Numbered from the stretch's first letter, positions 54,979-63,872 are shown. The stretch is DNA of 64,000 bases from Micromonospora thermarum (GCF_012034245.1 NZ_JAATEO010000021.1:55911-119910); one strand, 5' to 3'. Notes: generated by a model from the letters alone, not told the origin. Numbers and translations are program-made.

Positions 54979-57168
54979 TCAGGCGGACTCGCGGCCGTCC
55001 ATCAGACGGACAATGTCGACCTTCCGGGCACCCCGGTTGACCGACCCGCGCATGTTGACGCTCACGCTCGGTACACCAACCGCACGGCACTGCGCCGAGA
55101 TCGACTCTTCGGTGCCGTCGGCGTAGTGCTCCGGCATCGACTCGGCCAGCCGCGCCGCAATGACCTTCCAGTGCAGGCCGGGTTCCTTGCCCCGGAACAC
55201 CGAGCGCACGTCGGCCAGCACGTCGCGGACCTCGCGGGCGATCTCCTCACCGAGGGCGTAGCCGGACAGGGTGCCGGCCGCCTCGCGGTGGCGGCGGGCA
55301 GCGGTGAGGATCCGCTCGGCGTCCCCGTGATCGGCCAGGTACGTGCGCACGATCGGGGTATCGTCGTGGGCCCCGTAGAGGATGCCCACCCCCAGGTACT
55401 CCTTGCCGGTGGGCAGGGCGGAGGCATCGAAGCCCTCGGCGTAGGCGTCACCACCGAGAATCGCCTCCGACACGACCCGGTTGCCGCACTTGAGCGCGAA
55501 CCGCACCGCGTGGTTGTCCCGGTAGCGGTTGAACAACCTGGCCACGTCACCCGCGCCGACCCCGGAGGGCTTCTGCGACGACGACAGGATGATCACCCCG
55601 GCGGACGGGCCGACCGCCATGATGAAGCTGAGCAGGGCGGCGATCTCCTTGTTGGTGTCCTGGTCGTCGGTCTCGAAGTAGTTCTGGAACTCCTCCATGA
55701 CCAGCACCCACACCCGCAGCACCGGGTACTTGCGCGACAGCTCCCGCGTGATCTTCCCTTCCGGGCACTCCGAGGTGGGCAGCTTGGCCAGGAAGTCGTT
55801 GACCTCCTCGATGTGGGCCTTGACCTCGCGCAGCATGTCCAGCAGGTGCGTGATCGGGTCGTTGTCGCGGCTGTTCGGGACTACCCCGCACACGTAGCGG
55901 TGCGCGATGAGCCGGAACTTGTCCCAGTCGGCCGACATCTTCCCGTCGACCACCAGCAACCGCGCATACGGGTCGAGCGCGGCGAACAGCGCCAACGCGC
56001 GGGCGGCGAACGTCTTGCCCTTGCGCGGCTGCGCACCAATCAGGATCGACACCCACATCATCAGCAGCTCGACCTTGCGGCCCCGCTCGTCGAGCCCGAA
56101 CGGGGCCGGCGTCCAGATGTCGCGCGGCTTGCCGTCCAGCAGCGGCGTACGCCCCGCCGCCACCGCCAGGGGGTCCCGGTCGGCGACGAACAGGGTGTGC
56201 CGACGGTGGGAGGTCTTGTCCCGAGTCAGGAACACCTGGTTGACCGACACGTCCAGACCAGCGGCGATCGCCGGCCGGGCCTTGAGCACGTCTTCCCAGG
56301 TCTTGCCGTTGAACGGCAGATCGATGAGCACCTGAGAGCCGGTGTCGGAACGGTCGCGGGACATGTTCGACCCGAACGTGATCTGCTGGTTGGCCCGGTC
56401 CGGGTGCCCGAGACCAGCGGCGTAGTAGGCGCGCAGCACGACATCGGAGTTGATCCGCCGGAACCGGCCCGCCACCGTGGCGGGGGTGATGATCGGCCGG
56501 TCAGCGGGTCGGCCGACGTGCGCCAGCCCGGCTACCACGCCCACCGTGGCCAGCGCCAGCGCCCACCAGGGGGCGAGGGCCACCAGGATCGGCCCGCCGA
56601 CGACAACGGCGACGGCCTCGGCCACCAGGACGGTGCCGCGCCACGCACGAGTGGCCTTCACCTCGCGGTGCAGCTTGTGCCACATCGCCGCGTCGTTCGC
56701 GTCGGCGGCGGCCTGCCGCAACGCGCTCTGCTCACTGACCCACCACCAGCGGCGCTGCCGGTTGGCCAGCCGGACCAACCCGACCGTCGCCCAGAACGAC
56801 GCTTGGGCGGCGTACCAGGGTGAGCGCAGGCCATGGAAGCCGGCGCGGTAGGCGGTCACCGCGAGGGCGTAGCGGGCCGACGCCTTGATGTTCGCCCACC
56901 CCGCCAGCGCCGGGGGAACGACCGGCTTGCGGCCGGACGGCGACAGGGGCGGCACGTCGACCGGCCCGCCGCCGGGGGTGGGCTCCTCATCCAGAGGCAC
57001 GTCGTAGTGCGTGCGCTCGTCCCCGGCGGGCGGGCGCGGGCGCGGCGCCCGCCGCGAACGCGCGTCGTCCAGGTCCACCACCTCGGCATCCGCGCCGGTG
57101 GTGGGGTTGCTCAGGTCGTGTTCGGCGGCCTGCCAGTCGAAACGGTCGTCATCGTGCGGGGGCGTCAT
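54979..57168 (-). CDS. traB: FtsK/TraB-type DNA transfer ATPase
   Basis: 729 residues. An N-terminal acidic region and two or three membrane helices (about 165-225) precede a motor domain with Walker A GAQPRKGKTFAARALALF and Walker B VWVLVMEEFQNYF, then ILSSSQKPSG and RFALKCGNR of the FtsK family. The last 80 residues (LHWKVIAARLAESMPEHYAD to VDIVRLMDGRES) look like the winged-helix DNA-recognition domain. In AICEs this single protein moves double-stranded DNA across the mycelial septum. Confidence 0.93.
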   Translation of the reverse strand: MTPPHDDDRFDWQAAEHDLSNPTTGADAEVVDLDDARSRRAPRPRPPAGDERTHYDVPLDEEPTPGGGPVDVPPLSPSGRKPVVPPALAGWANIKASARYALAVTAYRAGFHGLRSPWYAAQASFWATVGLVRLANRQRRWWWVSEQSALRQAAADANDAAMWHKLHREVKATRAWRGTVLVAEAVAVVVGGPILVALAPWWALALATVGVVAGLAHVGRPADRPIITPATVAGRFRRINSDVVLRAYYAAGLGHPDRANQQITFGSNMSRDRSDTGSQVLIDLPFNGKTWEDVLKARPAIAAGLDVSVNQVFLTRDKTSHRRHTLFVADRDPLAVAAGRTPLLDGKPRDIWTPAPFGLDERGRKVELLMMWVSILIGAQPRKGKTFAARALALFAALDPYARLLVVDGKMSADWDKFRLIAHRYVCGVVPNSRDNDPITHLLDMLREVKAHIEEVNDFLAKLPTSECPEGKITRELSRKYPVLRVWVLVMEEFQNYFETDDQDTNKEIAALLSFIMAVGPSAGVIILSSSQKPSGVGAGDVARLFNRYRDNHAVRFALKCGNRVVSEAILGGDAYAEGFDASALPTGKEYLGVGILYGAHDDTPIVRTYLADHGDAERILTAARRHREAAGTLSGYALGEEIAREVRDVLADVRSVFRGKEPGLHWKVIAARLAESMPEHYADGTEESISAQCRAVGVPSVSVNMRGSVNRGARKVDIVRLMDGRESA

Positions 57169-57266
57169 GATGGTGCTTCCTCCAACTCGACATGTGCGGG
57201 GCGGGGGCCAGCCGGCGGCACGGCACGGGTTTCCAGGCCAGAGGCCGTGCCGCCGGGGCGGGGTGG

Positions 57267-57470
57267 TCAGCGGCGGATGGTGAGGCCACCGCGGATCTCG
57301 TCGACCTGCCGGCCGACCCTGGCGTTGCCAGACCGCACGTTCTCGGTCCGGCCCGCCGTGGTGTCGGCGGTCTTCGGGGTGTCCTTGCCGGTGGCGCGGC
57401 GACCGTGGACCTGCCCGACCTGCACGGCCACGCGGTCATTGCCGGACGCCACGTTGTGCTTGCTGCCCAT
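57267..57470 (-). CDS. Small basic AICE protein
   Basis: 67 residues from ATG 57470 (MGSKHNVASGNDRVAVQVGQ). It has a repeat-like pattern: NVASGNDRVAVQVGQV resembles NVRSGNARVGRQVDEI near its end. It lies 98 bases before traB. Function unknown. Confidence 0.6.
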   Translation of the reverse strand: MGSKHNVASGNDRVAVQVGQVHGRRATGKDTPKTADTTAGRTENVRSGNARVGRQVDEIRGGLTIRR

Positions 57471-57579
57471 CAGGTGGTGCTCCTTCCCGGCCGTCCAGGC
57501 GGTCTGGCGGCCACCGAACGCCACCGGCCCGGTGAGCCGGTGGCGGCGGAAGCGGCCAGCGGGTGCTGGTGAGGAAAGG

Positions 57580-57768
57580 TCAGCGGCGGTCGCGCGGGGC
57601 GGCGCGGCCGTTAAGTTGCCGGCGGGCGCGTTGCGCCTCCGGGCTGTCGTGCAGCGCGCGGCGCTGCCGCTCGGCCTCCGCGCGGGCGGCCTTGCTGCCG
57701 GTGGCGGTGGCGGCGGTCTCAGCGTCGCGCCACCTCTGGTAGGAGTCGGCGAACCGCTTCGCGCTCAC
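57580..57768 (-). CDS. Small Arg/Ala-rich AICE protein
   Basis: 62 residues from GTG 57768, which overlaps the upstream stop as GTGA. Highly charged helix-forming sequence (RFADSYQRWRDAETAATATG). Function unknown. Confidence 0.55.
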   Translation of the reverse strand: MSAKRFADSYQRWRDAETAATATGSKAARAEAERQRRALHDSPEAQRARRQLNGRAAPRDRR

Positions 57769-57926
57769 CGCTTGCGGCCCTGCTCGGTTCGCCGCGCCGC
57801 GCAGGCGTTGCGCTCGTCGGCCTGGCGCTGCGCCTCGCGCATCTGCGCCAACCGGGCCTCCCGGCTGCGGGCCACGATCCGCTCGTGCTGCTCGCGGTAC
57901 TGGCGATCGGAAATGTGCATGCCCAT
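57765..57926 (-). CDS. Small charged helical AICE protein
   Basis: 53 residues from ATG 57926 (MGMHISDRQYREQHERIVAR). Arg/Glu/Gln-rich and probably one long helix. Coupled to the next small ORF by a GTGA overlap. Function unknown. Confidence 0.55.
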   Translation of the reverse strand: MGMHISDRQYREQHERIVARSREARLAQMREAQRQADERNACAARRTEQGRKR

Positions 57927-58019
57927 ACTGGTGGTCCTCCCAAGACCTGATGCGGGTTGCGGGTTGGACCGGCGGCACAGCGCGGTTTCCTAGGCCATGA
58001 GCTGTGCCGCCGGGCGGGG

Positions 58020-58181
58020 TCAGGACTGGTCGGCCTTGCGCTGCTGTGCCTGCGAGGCCAGGCGCTGCCGGATGGCCTTGTCGCTGAACATCGACGGGTT
58101 GACCTTCTGCGCACGCCGGCTCAGATCCGTGATCTGCTGGTCGCTGATCGTGTTCGGGACGGTGGTCTTCCTGCCGAACAT
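58020..58181 (-). CDS. Small AICE protein next to the DUF2637 gene
   Basis: 53 residues from ATG 58181 (MFGRKTTVPNTISDQQITDL), rich in Gln and Arg, predicted helical. It starts 12 bases after the upstream DUF2637 gene ends. A 53-residue size is shared with the next ORF. Function unknown. Confidence 0.65.
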   Translation of the reverse strand: MFGRKTTVPNTISDQQITDLSRRAQKVNPSMFSDKAIRQRLASQAQQRKADQS

Positions 58182-58193
58182 CGGTCCTCCTGT

Positions 58194-59384
58194 TCAGGCG
58201 GCGATCGGGGCGGGGGTGGCGTTGACCGGCGTTGCCGCAGCGTCCGGCGCGGATGGTGAACCGGTGGCGGGGCGGGGGCGGTGGCGCTTGACGGTGCTCA
58301 CGCTGACCTCGGCGAGGCGGGCGATGCGCTCGTGGTTGGCGGTTGGCTCGGCGGTGTGCGCGGCGATGACCCGCTCAGCGGCGGTCAGCGACCGGGCCGT
58401 GACCCGCGCCGGGCGAACCGGCTCACGAACCGGCATTACCGGGGCCGGGGCGGGGCTGATCGGCTCGGCGTGCTCCCACGGGTCGCCCGGCACCTCTTCC
58501 GGCGTCGGCCCGACAGCCGGCGCGGTGGCCTTATCCGCGTGGGTGGCCTTGTCGGCCTGTCGGGCGGCCTTGCGGGCGGCCCGCTCGGCGTTGTAGCCCT
58601 CCCACGCCTTACGCGGGTCGCGCTCGTTGTGCTCGATCGACCACCGGGCCGCCATCAGGGAGCGGATCGGGAACATGCGGCGGCGTTTCGGGGAGAACTC
58701 CACCCCGGCGTCATCGATCAGGTTCGCGTCCTCCGCGAGGAGTTGGACGTGTTGCGCGCGGCGGGTGTGCAGCCCCCACAGCCACGGCGACAGCAGGGAC
58801 AGCAGCGCGAACGCCACCGCCGCCGCCGTCGGCGCGATCCCGTCGGCGAAGTGCGCGTAGTTGATGGCCGCGACCACGGCGGCGATCAGCCACGCCGCCC
58901 GCCGCAGACTGGCGGCCGTGGCGTGGGCCTTGAGCATGAGCGCGTCGTGGGCGTGCCACTGCACGTAGACCGCGATCGACTCCAACGCCGCGCTAAACGC
59001 AACCGCGAACGCCACCCGAGACGGAGCGTTCCAGGCGGCGGGGGCGATCTCTTCGTAGGCGTAGGCGGCTTGCGCGTACGCGGCACCGCCGTTGATCAGC
59101 AGCAGCGGCAGCACCGGCCGCAGCTTCGCGGCGAACTCCGCACGGGCCTTACGCTGCCGCTCCCGGCGCTCGGCGCGCTCGGCGCGGCGGGCGGCGTCGC
59201 GGCGGCGGCGCTCCTGCTCATCCGCTAGCGCCTGGCGGCGGGCGTGCTCGGCGGCGGCCTCCTGCTGTTCCCGAGCGAGTTGCGCCATCAGCCGCTCACG
59301 CTCGATCTCAGCGGCGGCGGACTCACGCATGGCCGCCGCGCGGGCCGCCACGATCGACGGGTCCTCCGGGGTACGACGAAACAT
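58194..59384 (-). CDS. DUF2637/Spd-like membrane protein
   Basis: 396 residues. A long charged N-terminal helix (about 10-85, coiled-coil-like, Arg/Glu/Ala-rich) leads into about four membrane helices, then a cytoplasmic tail with a helix-turn-helix-like stretch TANHERIARLAEVSVSTVKRH. This layout matches DUF2637 proteins of actinomycete conjugative elements, which may help the transferred DNA spread through septa (Spd role). It lies upstream of traB. Confidence 0.83.
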   Translation of the reverse strand: MFRRTPEDPSIVAARAAAMRESAAAEIERERLMAQLAREQQEAAAEHARRQALADEQERRRRDAARRAERAERRERQRKARAEFAAKLRPVLPLLLINGGAAYAQAAYAYEEIAPAAWNAPSRVAFAVAFSAALESIAVYVQWHAHDALMLKAHATAASLRRAAWLIAAVVAAINYAHFADGIAPTAAAVAFALLSLLSPWLWGLHTRRAQHVQLLAEDANLIDDAGVEFSPKRRRMFPIRSLMAARWSIEHNERDPRKAWEGYNAERAARKAARQADKATHADKATAPAVGPTPEEVPGDPWEHAEPISPAPAPVMPVREPVRPARVTARSLTAAERVIAAHTAEPTANHERIARLAEVSVSTVKRHRPRPATGSPSAPDAAATPVNATPAPIAA

Positions 59385-59400
59385 CGGTGCTCCTTCCCGG

Positions 59401-60069
59401 TCAGTCGGTGAGGATGTCGGCGAGCAGGTCACGGTGGGCGGCGAACACGACGCCGCCGTAGGCGTCGGCCAGGTGCCGCACGACGCAGCCGTAGTCGACG
59501 GCGGGCACCCACACGGCGCGGCGGGCGTCATCGGAGCCGGTCACGTCCGGCAGCGCACCCACGTGGATGCCGGCGTCGAACACGACTGGGGTGGTGACCA
59601 TCCACGCCTCATCGGAGGCGCGCGGGTCGGGCACGTACCGGGCCGGCAGCACCTCGTGCGGCTGCAAGCGCGGGTCGACGATCAGGCCGGTCTCCTCGGC
59701 CAGTTCCCGCACCGCCGCCGCGAGGGCGGTCTCTCCGGGGTCGACGTGCCCACCGGGCAGCGCCCACCCGTGATCGTCGTCGCGTTCGACCATGACGATC
59801 CACCGCCAGTTGCGCGGGGTGGTGGCCACGACGATGGCGTCGGCGCACCGGGCCTCACCCCAGTGCCCGAGCTCGTTACGCCCGTGGCGGATGCCGGTCG
59901 GGGCGTACGGGTTGACCGGTCGACCGTCCACCAGGGGGAACGGGATCGCGGCGGCGGCCCGGCGGGCCGTCCAGTCGATGCGGGTCGGGTCCATCTCCGG
60001 ATCCGCCCACGCGGCCCCGGCGGCGATGCCCGCGAGCACGGACGGGTGGGTGTAGGTGCGGCCGGTCAT
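59401..60069 (-). CDS. NUDIX hydrolase carried by the AICE
   Basis: 222 residues from ATG 60069. Its C-terminal Nudix box GGHVDPGETALAAAVRELAEETGL is given here by its ends GGHVDPGE and RELAEETGL at about residues 117-140. The N-terminal 80 residues are an extension seen in AICE NUDIX proteins. It probably hydrolyses a nucleotide diphosphate derivative. Such genes are common in AICEs (pSAM2 also has a Nudix-containing gene). Confidence 0.88.
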   Translation of the reverse strand: MTGRTYTHPSVLAGIAAGAAWADPEMDPTRIDWTARRAAAAIPFPLVDGRPVNPYAPTGIRHGRNELGHWGEARCADAIVVATTPRNWRWIVMVERDDDHGWALPGGHVDPGETALAAAVRELAEETGLIVDPRLQPHEVLPARYVPDPRASDEAWMVTTPVVFDAGIHVGALPDVTGSDDARRAVWVPAVDYGCVVRHLADAYGGVVFAAHRDLLADILTD

Positions 60070-60413
60070 CAGGCCACCGCCAGGGCGGCGAGCCGGTCGG
60101 CGGTCGACGCGTCGATCTGCGCGCCGCTGTCGGTGTACTCGACGGCGTGGGCGTAGATCTCCCACCCGTGCCACGTCGGGTAGGCGTTCACCGACCGGTA
60201 CGGGCGGCCGTCGCTGCTGGTGCCCTCGTGCTCCTTCCCGATGAGCACGTCGGGGCCGTTCAGCCCGGCCAGGTGCAGCCACGAGTGCAGCTCGGCGATG
60301 CTGTCGAAGTCGACGGCCAGGGAAGTGCCGTCCGAGCGGATGGCGATGCCGGCCGGATTGGACAGCAGGATCAGTTCGGCCAGGATCGCGCGGCGGTTCT
60401 TACGGACAGACAA
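60069..60413 (-). CDS. Small conserved AICE protein
   Basis: 114 residues (MSVRKNRRAILAELILLSNP). Mixed alpha/beta with IAELHSWLHLAGL and WHGWEIYAHAVEY. Its stop shares one base with the NUDIX start. I do not recognise a family with known function. Confidence 0.68.
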   Translation of the reverse strand: MSVRKNRRAILAELILLSNPAGIAIRSDGTSLAVDFDSIAELHSWLHLAGLNGPDVLIGKEHEGTSSDGRPYRSVNAYPTWHGWEIYAHAVEYTDSGAQIDASTADRLAALAVA

Positions 60414-60431
60414 CGGAAACTCCTCCAGGTG

Positions 60432-60878
60432 TCAGTGGTTGCAGCCGGGGCAGTGCAGGCCGGGGCAGCACACCCCGGAACGGCGCAGCAGCAGCGCGAG
60501 CACGGCGAGCACGAACAGCCCTCCGGCCAGCAGCGGCAACAGCGCAATCACCGCCTGCACGAGCTGCACCGCGAGCCAGCCGGCCACCGTCACAGCGGCG
60601 GCGGCAGGAACGGCAACGGCGGTCACCACCGGCCAGCGGCGAGCGGTGCGGACCGGGGCGGCGGTGCGGGCGGCGCGGGGCCGGTCGATGAACCGGACCG
60701 TCACCCACACCCGACCGTCGCCGTGGGGCATCTGCGCGGGCAGGGACATGCCGACAAGTCGGTTGGAGTCGCGCAGCGTCGCCACCACCGCGGCGACTTC
60801 GCCCGGGGTGCCGACCACGCGGCGGGCCACGATCGGCCCGGGTACCGGGTGGGCGGGGCGCATCATCCGGGCGGTCAT
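60432..60878 (-). CDS. Membrane protein of the AICE
   Basis: 148 residues from ATG 60878. A soluble N-terminal part (RVWVTVRFIDRPRAARTAAP) is followed by two hydrophobic helices (about 82-105 and 108-130) and a Cys-rich end CCPGLHCPGC that could bind metal. Function unknown. Confidence 0.7.
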   Translation of the reverse strand: MTARMMRPAHPVPGPIVARRVVGTPGEVAAVVATLRDSNRLVGMSLPAQMPHGDGRVWVTVRFIDRPRAARTAAPVRTARRWPVVTAVAVPAAAAVTVAGWLAVQLVQAVIALLPLLAGGLFVLAVLALLLRRSGVCCPGLHCPGCNH

Positions 60879-60879
60879 C

Positions 60880-61137
60880 TCAGGCCACCCGGGTCCCACG
60901 GCTGGCGGTGGCGCGGGTGGCCAGCAGCGCGCGGGCCTCTCGCAGCACCCGCTTGCGCGCCCGGCGTACCCGCTGCCAGTCCAGGTCGGACGGGGCGGGC
61001 TCGGCGCACAGGATCGTGATCTGCGCGTCGAGCAACAGCACCTCGGCGTCGATCAGCGGCATCTCCCGCTCGATCTCGGCCAGGTCATCGACGCTCGGCC
61101 CGTCCGGGTCGGCGTCGGTCAGGTCGTAGCGGTTCAC
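60880..61137 (-). CDS. Small acidic-then-basic AICE protein
   Basis: 85 residues from GTG 61137, overlapping the preceding stop as GTGA. An acidic first half (LTDADPDGPSVDDLAEIERE) is followed by a basic helical second half (DWQRVRRARKRVLREARALL). Function unknown. Confidence 0.65.
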   Translation of the reverse strand: MNRYDLTDADPDGPSVDDLAEIEREMPLIDAEVLLLDAQITILCAEPAPSDLDWQRVRRARKRVLREARALLATRATASRGTRVA

Positions 61138-61325
61138 GTGCGGTTCCTTCCGGAACGACGGGCACCCGACGCCGGACGGCGGCGGGCGGTCGACGGCTGC
61201 CGGCACGAGCGGCAGCGGTCCTCATCAGGGGCGAGGGGGGCGAGGGAGCCGCACCCGTTGCAGTCGCGCCACACGGCGCTGTGCTTGGTCGTAATCCGCA
61301 CGGCGGCGGCGATGCTCACGGACAT
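61134..61325 (-). CDS. Small zinc-ribbon-like protein, first gene of the leftward AICE operon
   Basis: 63 residues. DCNGCGS and CRSC give two CxxC pairs, a likely zinc ribbon, with a basic tail. As the promoter-proximal ORF it may be a regulator. Its stop overlaps the next start. Confidence 0.68.
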   Translation of the reverse strand: MSVSIAAAVRITTKHSAVWRDCNGCGSLAPLAPDEDRCRSCRQPSTARRRPASGARRSGRNRT

Positions 61326-61763
61326 GACGGCTCACCTCTCCCCAGCTCGAATTCAGGTCGGACGAACAGCCGGAGCGCGGCCAGACCGGCCGCGCTCCGC
61401 AGCGATGAACAGGGCGTGCCGTGCTGGCACGCCGGGCGATCCTCGGTTGGGCAAGCAAGGGGCCAAACCCCTAAAGCGGACAGGTCTTGCGGCCGGACAC
61501 GTCAACAGCCGAACGCCGCTCGCCACCCCTAGATCGCGCATGCATCGGGACCCAATCGGGGAGACGGATCTCCCTGCGTCCCGGACCTCTGTGCAGTTGT
61601 CAAACACCGAGCGCCACGGCGGTCCAGCAGATTCACGAGCGGTGCAGCCGAAGCCACCTCCGCCGGCTGTGGAGTCGCCAGCGCTACAACTTGGCGTTGT
61701 ATTCGCACGCTACAGCGCGACGTTGTATTCGCGCAAGCACCACTACCGCGTAGGCTTGTAGTG
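61326..61763. promoter_or_regulatory. Divergent control region of the AICE
   Basis: 438 bp between the leftward operon and the rightward small HTH gene. It must hold both promoters. Only the operator-like repeats at 61685-61732 stand out. No further gene was recognised. Confidence 0.6.
61685..61732. promoter_or_regulatory. Tandem operator-like repeats
   Basis: TACAAC-TTGGC-GTTGTA is a perfect inverted repeat (61685-61701). GTTGTATTCGC then recurs at 61696 and 61722, 26 bp apart, the second also facing a TACA (61711). They end about 32 bases before the small HTH gene. Two-site spacing near 26 bp suits cooperative repressor binding. Confidence 0.65.
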
Positions 61764-61988
61764 ATGACTTCGAGCGAGCTGCCCACCGACTGGTGGACCA
61801 CAGAACACGTGCGGGCCTACCTGGCGTCTGTCGGCGTGCCGATCAGCCGCGCGACGTGGGCGTCCTACGTCTCACGCGGTCAGGCTCCCGCACCAGATCG
61901 GATGTTCGGCCGGTCCCCGGCCTGGCGGCCGAAGACCATCCAGCAGTGGCAGGCCAGTAGGCCGCGCCGGGGCACTTCCGTCGACTAG
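61764..61988 (+). CDS. Small MerR/Xis-like DNA-binding protein
   Basis: 74 residues from ATG 61764; a GTG three bases upstream is possible. WWTTEHVRAYLASVGVPISR followed by SYVSRGQAPAPD and RSPAWRPKTIQQWQ is a helix-turn-helix-17 type fold. It probably binds the repeats just upstream and acts as a local regulator, or as a second excision factor. Confidence 0.8.
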   Translation: MTSSELPTDWWTTEHVRAYLASVGVPISRATWASYVSRGQAPAPDRMFGRSPAWRPKTIQQWQASRPRRGTSVD

Positions 61989-62116
61989 CCCGGATCATCA
62001 GGTGTCCCCCTCTCTCGTCTCCGATCGGCAGCGGAACCTTGTCTGCCTTGAATCGAGAGTGCCCGTTGCGCTGCCGATGCGGCAGACCCCACACGCGGAC
62101 ACGAGGGACACGGCCC

Positions 62117-63283
62117 ATGTCCACTGAGGTCCCTCGCCAGCTCAAGCCGAACTTGGTGCTCGTGAACCGTCGGAAGGCGGCAGGCTGGGACTCGCGGAAG
62201 CGGGCAGCGCGTGAGCTGCACCGACTAGGGCTGACTGGCGGGTTGCGAGAGACGCCTACAGTCGAAGCGATCGAAAAGGCAATGTACCGCCATGAAACCG
62301 GGCGAGTAGCGGTTACCGATCCGATCTACCGGCAGCTCTACTGCCTGGCGTACGGCGCAAAGCCTCATGACTTGTTTGGTGAACTTGACAGCGGCGCGGC
62401 AAACCGCCCGCACTTCTCCGTGCGATCCCACAAATTCGTGCCCGCGTACATAGGCGCGGAAGGCGCAGCATTGTTGCGCGATGGCCTCTCGCTCGACCCA
62501 GCCGAGGGGCAATGGCACGCTTGCTCCGTTGCGCCCGTTGATCACCCGGAGGGGGATTGCTCTCTTTACCTCTGGCCTTGTGGGTCGGTCGTCTTTCATC
62601 TAGTCGAAGACTTGCAGCTCTCTACCATCGCGTCACTTGCTGCATGGCGGAAGGTATCCTACGGAGACAATATTAAGTGGGCGGCCGATTATCTCTCTCG
62701 GTACGTGCGTGCCGTTGATCAGAGCGCACTTTACGTGCTGGGCACACACTGGTTAGCCGAATCTGCCTGGCCTCCCGAGTTGCTAGACGTTGCGCTCCGG
62801 ATAATGTCTACACCGTCGGTGCTCCTGCACAGGAATCGGCCGATGGACGATGAGCATCTAGCCCATGCAGAGTTGATAGAGCAATCCTTGTTGGCGGAGG
62901 GATACGACCACGCGGGTATCGAGTCATTCGGGCTGCGCGGAATCTCCTCCGGCTTCGCCTCTTGGTCTGGTGTCGTTTACCATCCGACAGCGCCGGACCG
63001 GGCAATAACAGAGACCGAGCTTGTAGCATGTGAACTGGCAGTTCAATCGATGTGGGCGTTCACCGACGCTATAACCCGCCAGATCGAACATGGGCGAGAC
63101 CCTGAAGTTCCGCCGGAGCACGGATGGCGCTATCTTCGAGGAGTTCGTTCACGCCTAACAACTTCACGGCCACGGGAGACGGGCCAGCATCAGGCGATGC
63201 GGAGAGCCATCTTGCGAACAAGCGACCTCATGCCTGCGTTGGAGCAGGCAATCGAAACACTCCGAGACGCGGATAGAGGTTGA
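62117..63283 (+). CDS. XRE-type regulator with a long C-terminal domain
   Basis: 388 residues from ATG 62117. An N-terminal helix-turn-helix (LVNRRKAAGWDSRKRAAREL to YRQLYCLAYGAKPHDLFG) resembles XRE regulators of actinomycete elements. The long C-terminal part (about 100-388) has no motif I recognise. Codon use is visibly less GC-biased than the transfer operon. It is separated by one base from the isochorismatase-like gene, so the two form one unit. Confidence 0.75.
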   Translation: MSTEVPRQLKPNLVLVNRRKAAGWDSRKRAARELHRLGLTGGLRETPTVEAIEKAMYRHETGRVAVTDPIYRQLYCLAYGAKPHDLFGELDSGAANRPHFSVRSHKFVPAYIGAEGAALLRDGLSLDPAEGQWHACSVAPVDHPEGDCSLYLWPCGSVVFHLVEDLQLSTIASLAAWRKVSYGDNIKWAADYLSRYVRAVDQSALYVLGTHWLAESAWPPELLDVALRIMSTPSVLLHRNRPMDDEHLAHAELIEQSLLAEGYDHAGIESFGLRGISSGFASWSGVVYHPTAPDRAITETELVACELAVQSMWAFTDAITRQIEHGRDPEVPPEHGWRYLRGVRSRLTTSRPRETGQHQAMRRAILRTSDLMPALEQAIETLRDADRG

Positions 63284-63284
63284 G

Positions 63285-63845
63285 ATGACGGCAGGTCAGC
63301 CGGTGCTCGTGGTGACCGACATGCAGAACGGGTTCGTACGAAAGCAGTCGGCGCATGTTGTGCCGATCGTTGTCGACCTGGTACGCCGATGGCAGGAGTC
63401 CGGCGGCGACGTTCTTTTCACGCGGTACTTCAACTATCCCGGTAGTCCATTCGAGCGTTTTTTCGAGTGGAGCCGGCTTCAGTCTTCCCCTGAGACTGAC
63501 ATTGTGCCTGAGCTGCAACCGTACCTGGGTCGCGGGACGATGCTCGACAAGCGAATTTACAGCCCATTTACCGTCGACAGTGAAGCGGCTTTTGAGCGGC
63601 GGGGGTGGAGCACTTTCTACTTCTGTGGGATTGCGACAGAGAGCTGTGTTTTGAAGGGTGCTGTCGATGCCTTCGAGCGCAACCTCACGCCGTGGCTGAT
63701 TGCCGACGCGTCGGCCAGCCATGCCGGCGCTGAGGCTCATGCCGCAGGGCTCTTGGTGGCCCGCCGCTTCATCGGCCCGCGACAGGTCATCACAAGGGCT
63801 GACCTTCCTGCCGCGCTCGTCGGTGGCCGGCCCTTCCAGAGTTAG
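63285..63845 (+). CDS. Isochorismatase-like cysteine hydrolase
   Basis: 186 residues. Catalytic Asp in VVTDMQNGFV, Lys in MLDKRIYSPF and nucleophile Cys in FCGIATESCVLKGAVDAFER form the isochorismatase/nicotinamidase triad. Possible substrates are N-carbamoyl compounds, nicotinamide or isochorismate. The loops do not decide. It follows the regulator by one base and is cargo of the element. Confidence 0.88.
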   Translation: MTAGQPVLVVTDMQNGFVRKQSAHVVPIVVDLVRRWQESGGDVLFTRYFNYPGSPFERFFEWSRLQSSPETDIVPELQPYLGRGTMLDKRIYSPFTVDSEAAFERRGWSTFYFCGIATESCVLKGAVDAFERNLTPWLIADASASHAGAEAHAAGLLVARRFIGPRQVITRADLPAALVGGRPFQS

Positions 63846-63851
63846 CGGTCG

Positions 63852-63872
63852 GCGTTAGCCAAGCCCTAACGC
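63852..63872. terminator. Hairpin between convergent genes
   Basis: GCGTTAG (63852-63858) pairs with CTAACGC (63866-63872) around a seven-base loop, seven bases after the hydrolase stop and touching the stop of the leftward partial gene. Confidence 0.65.
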
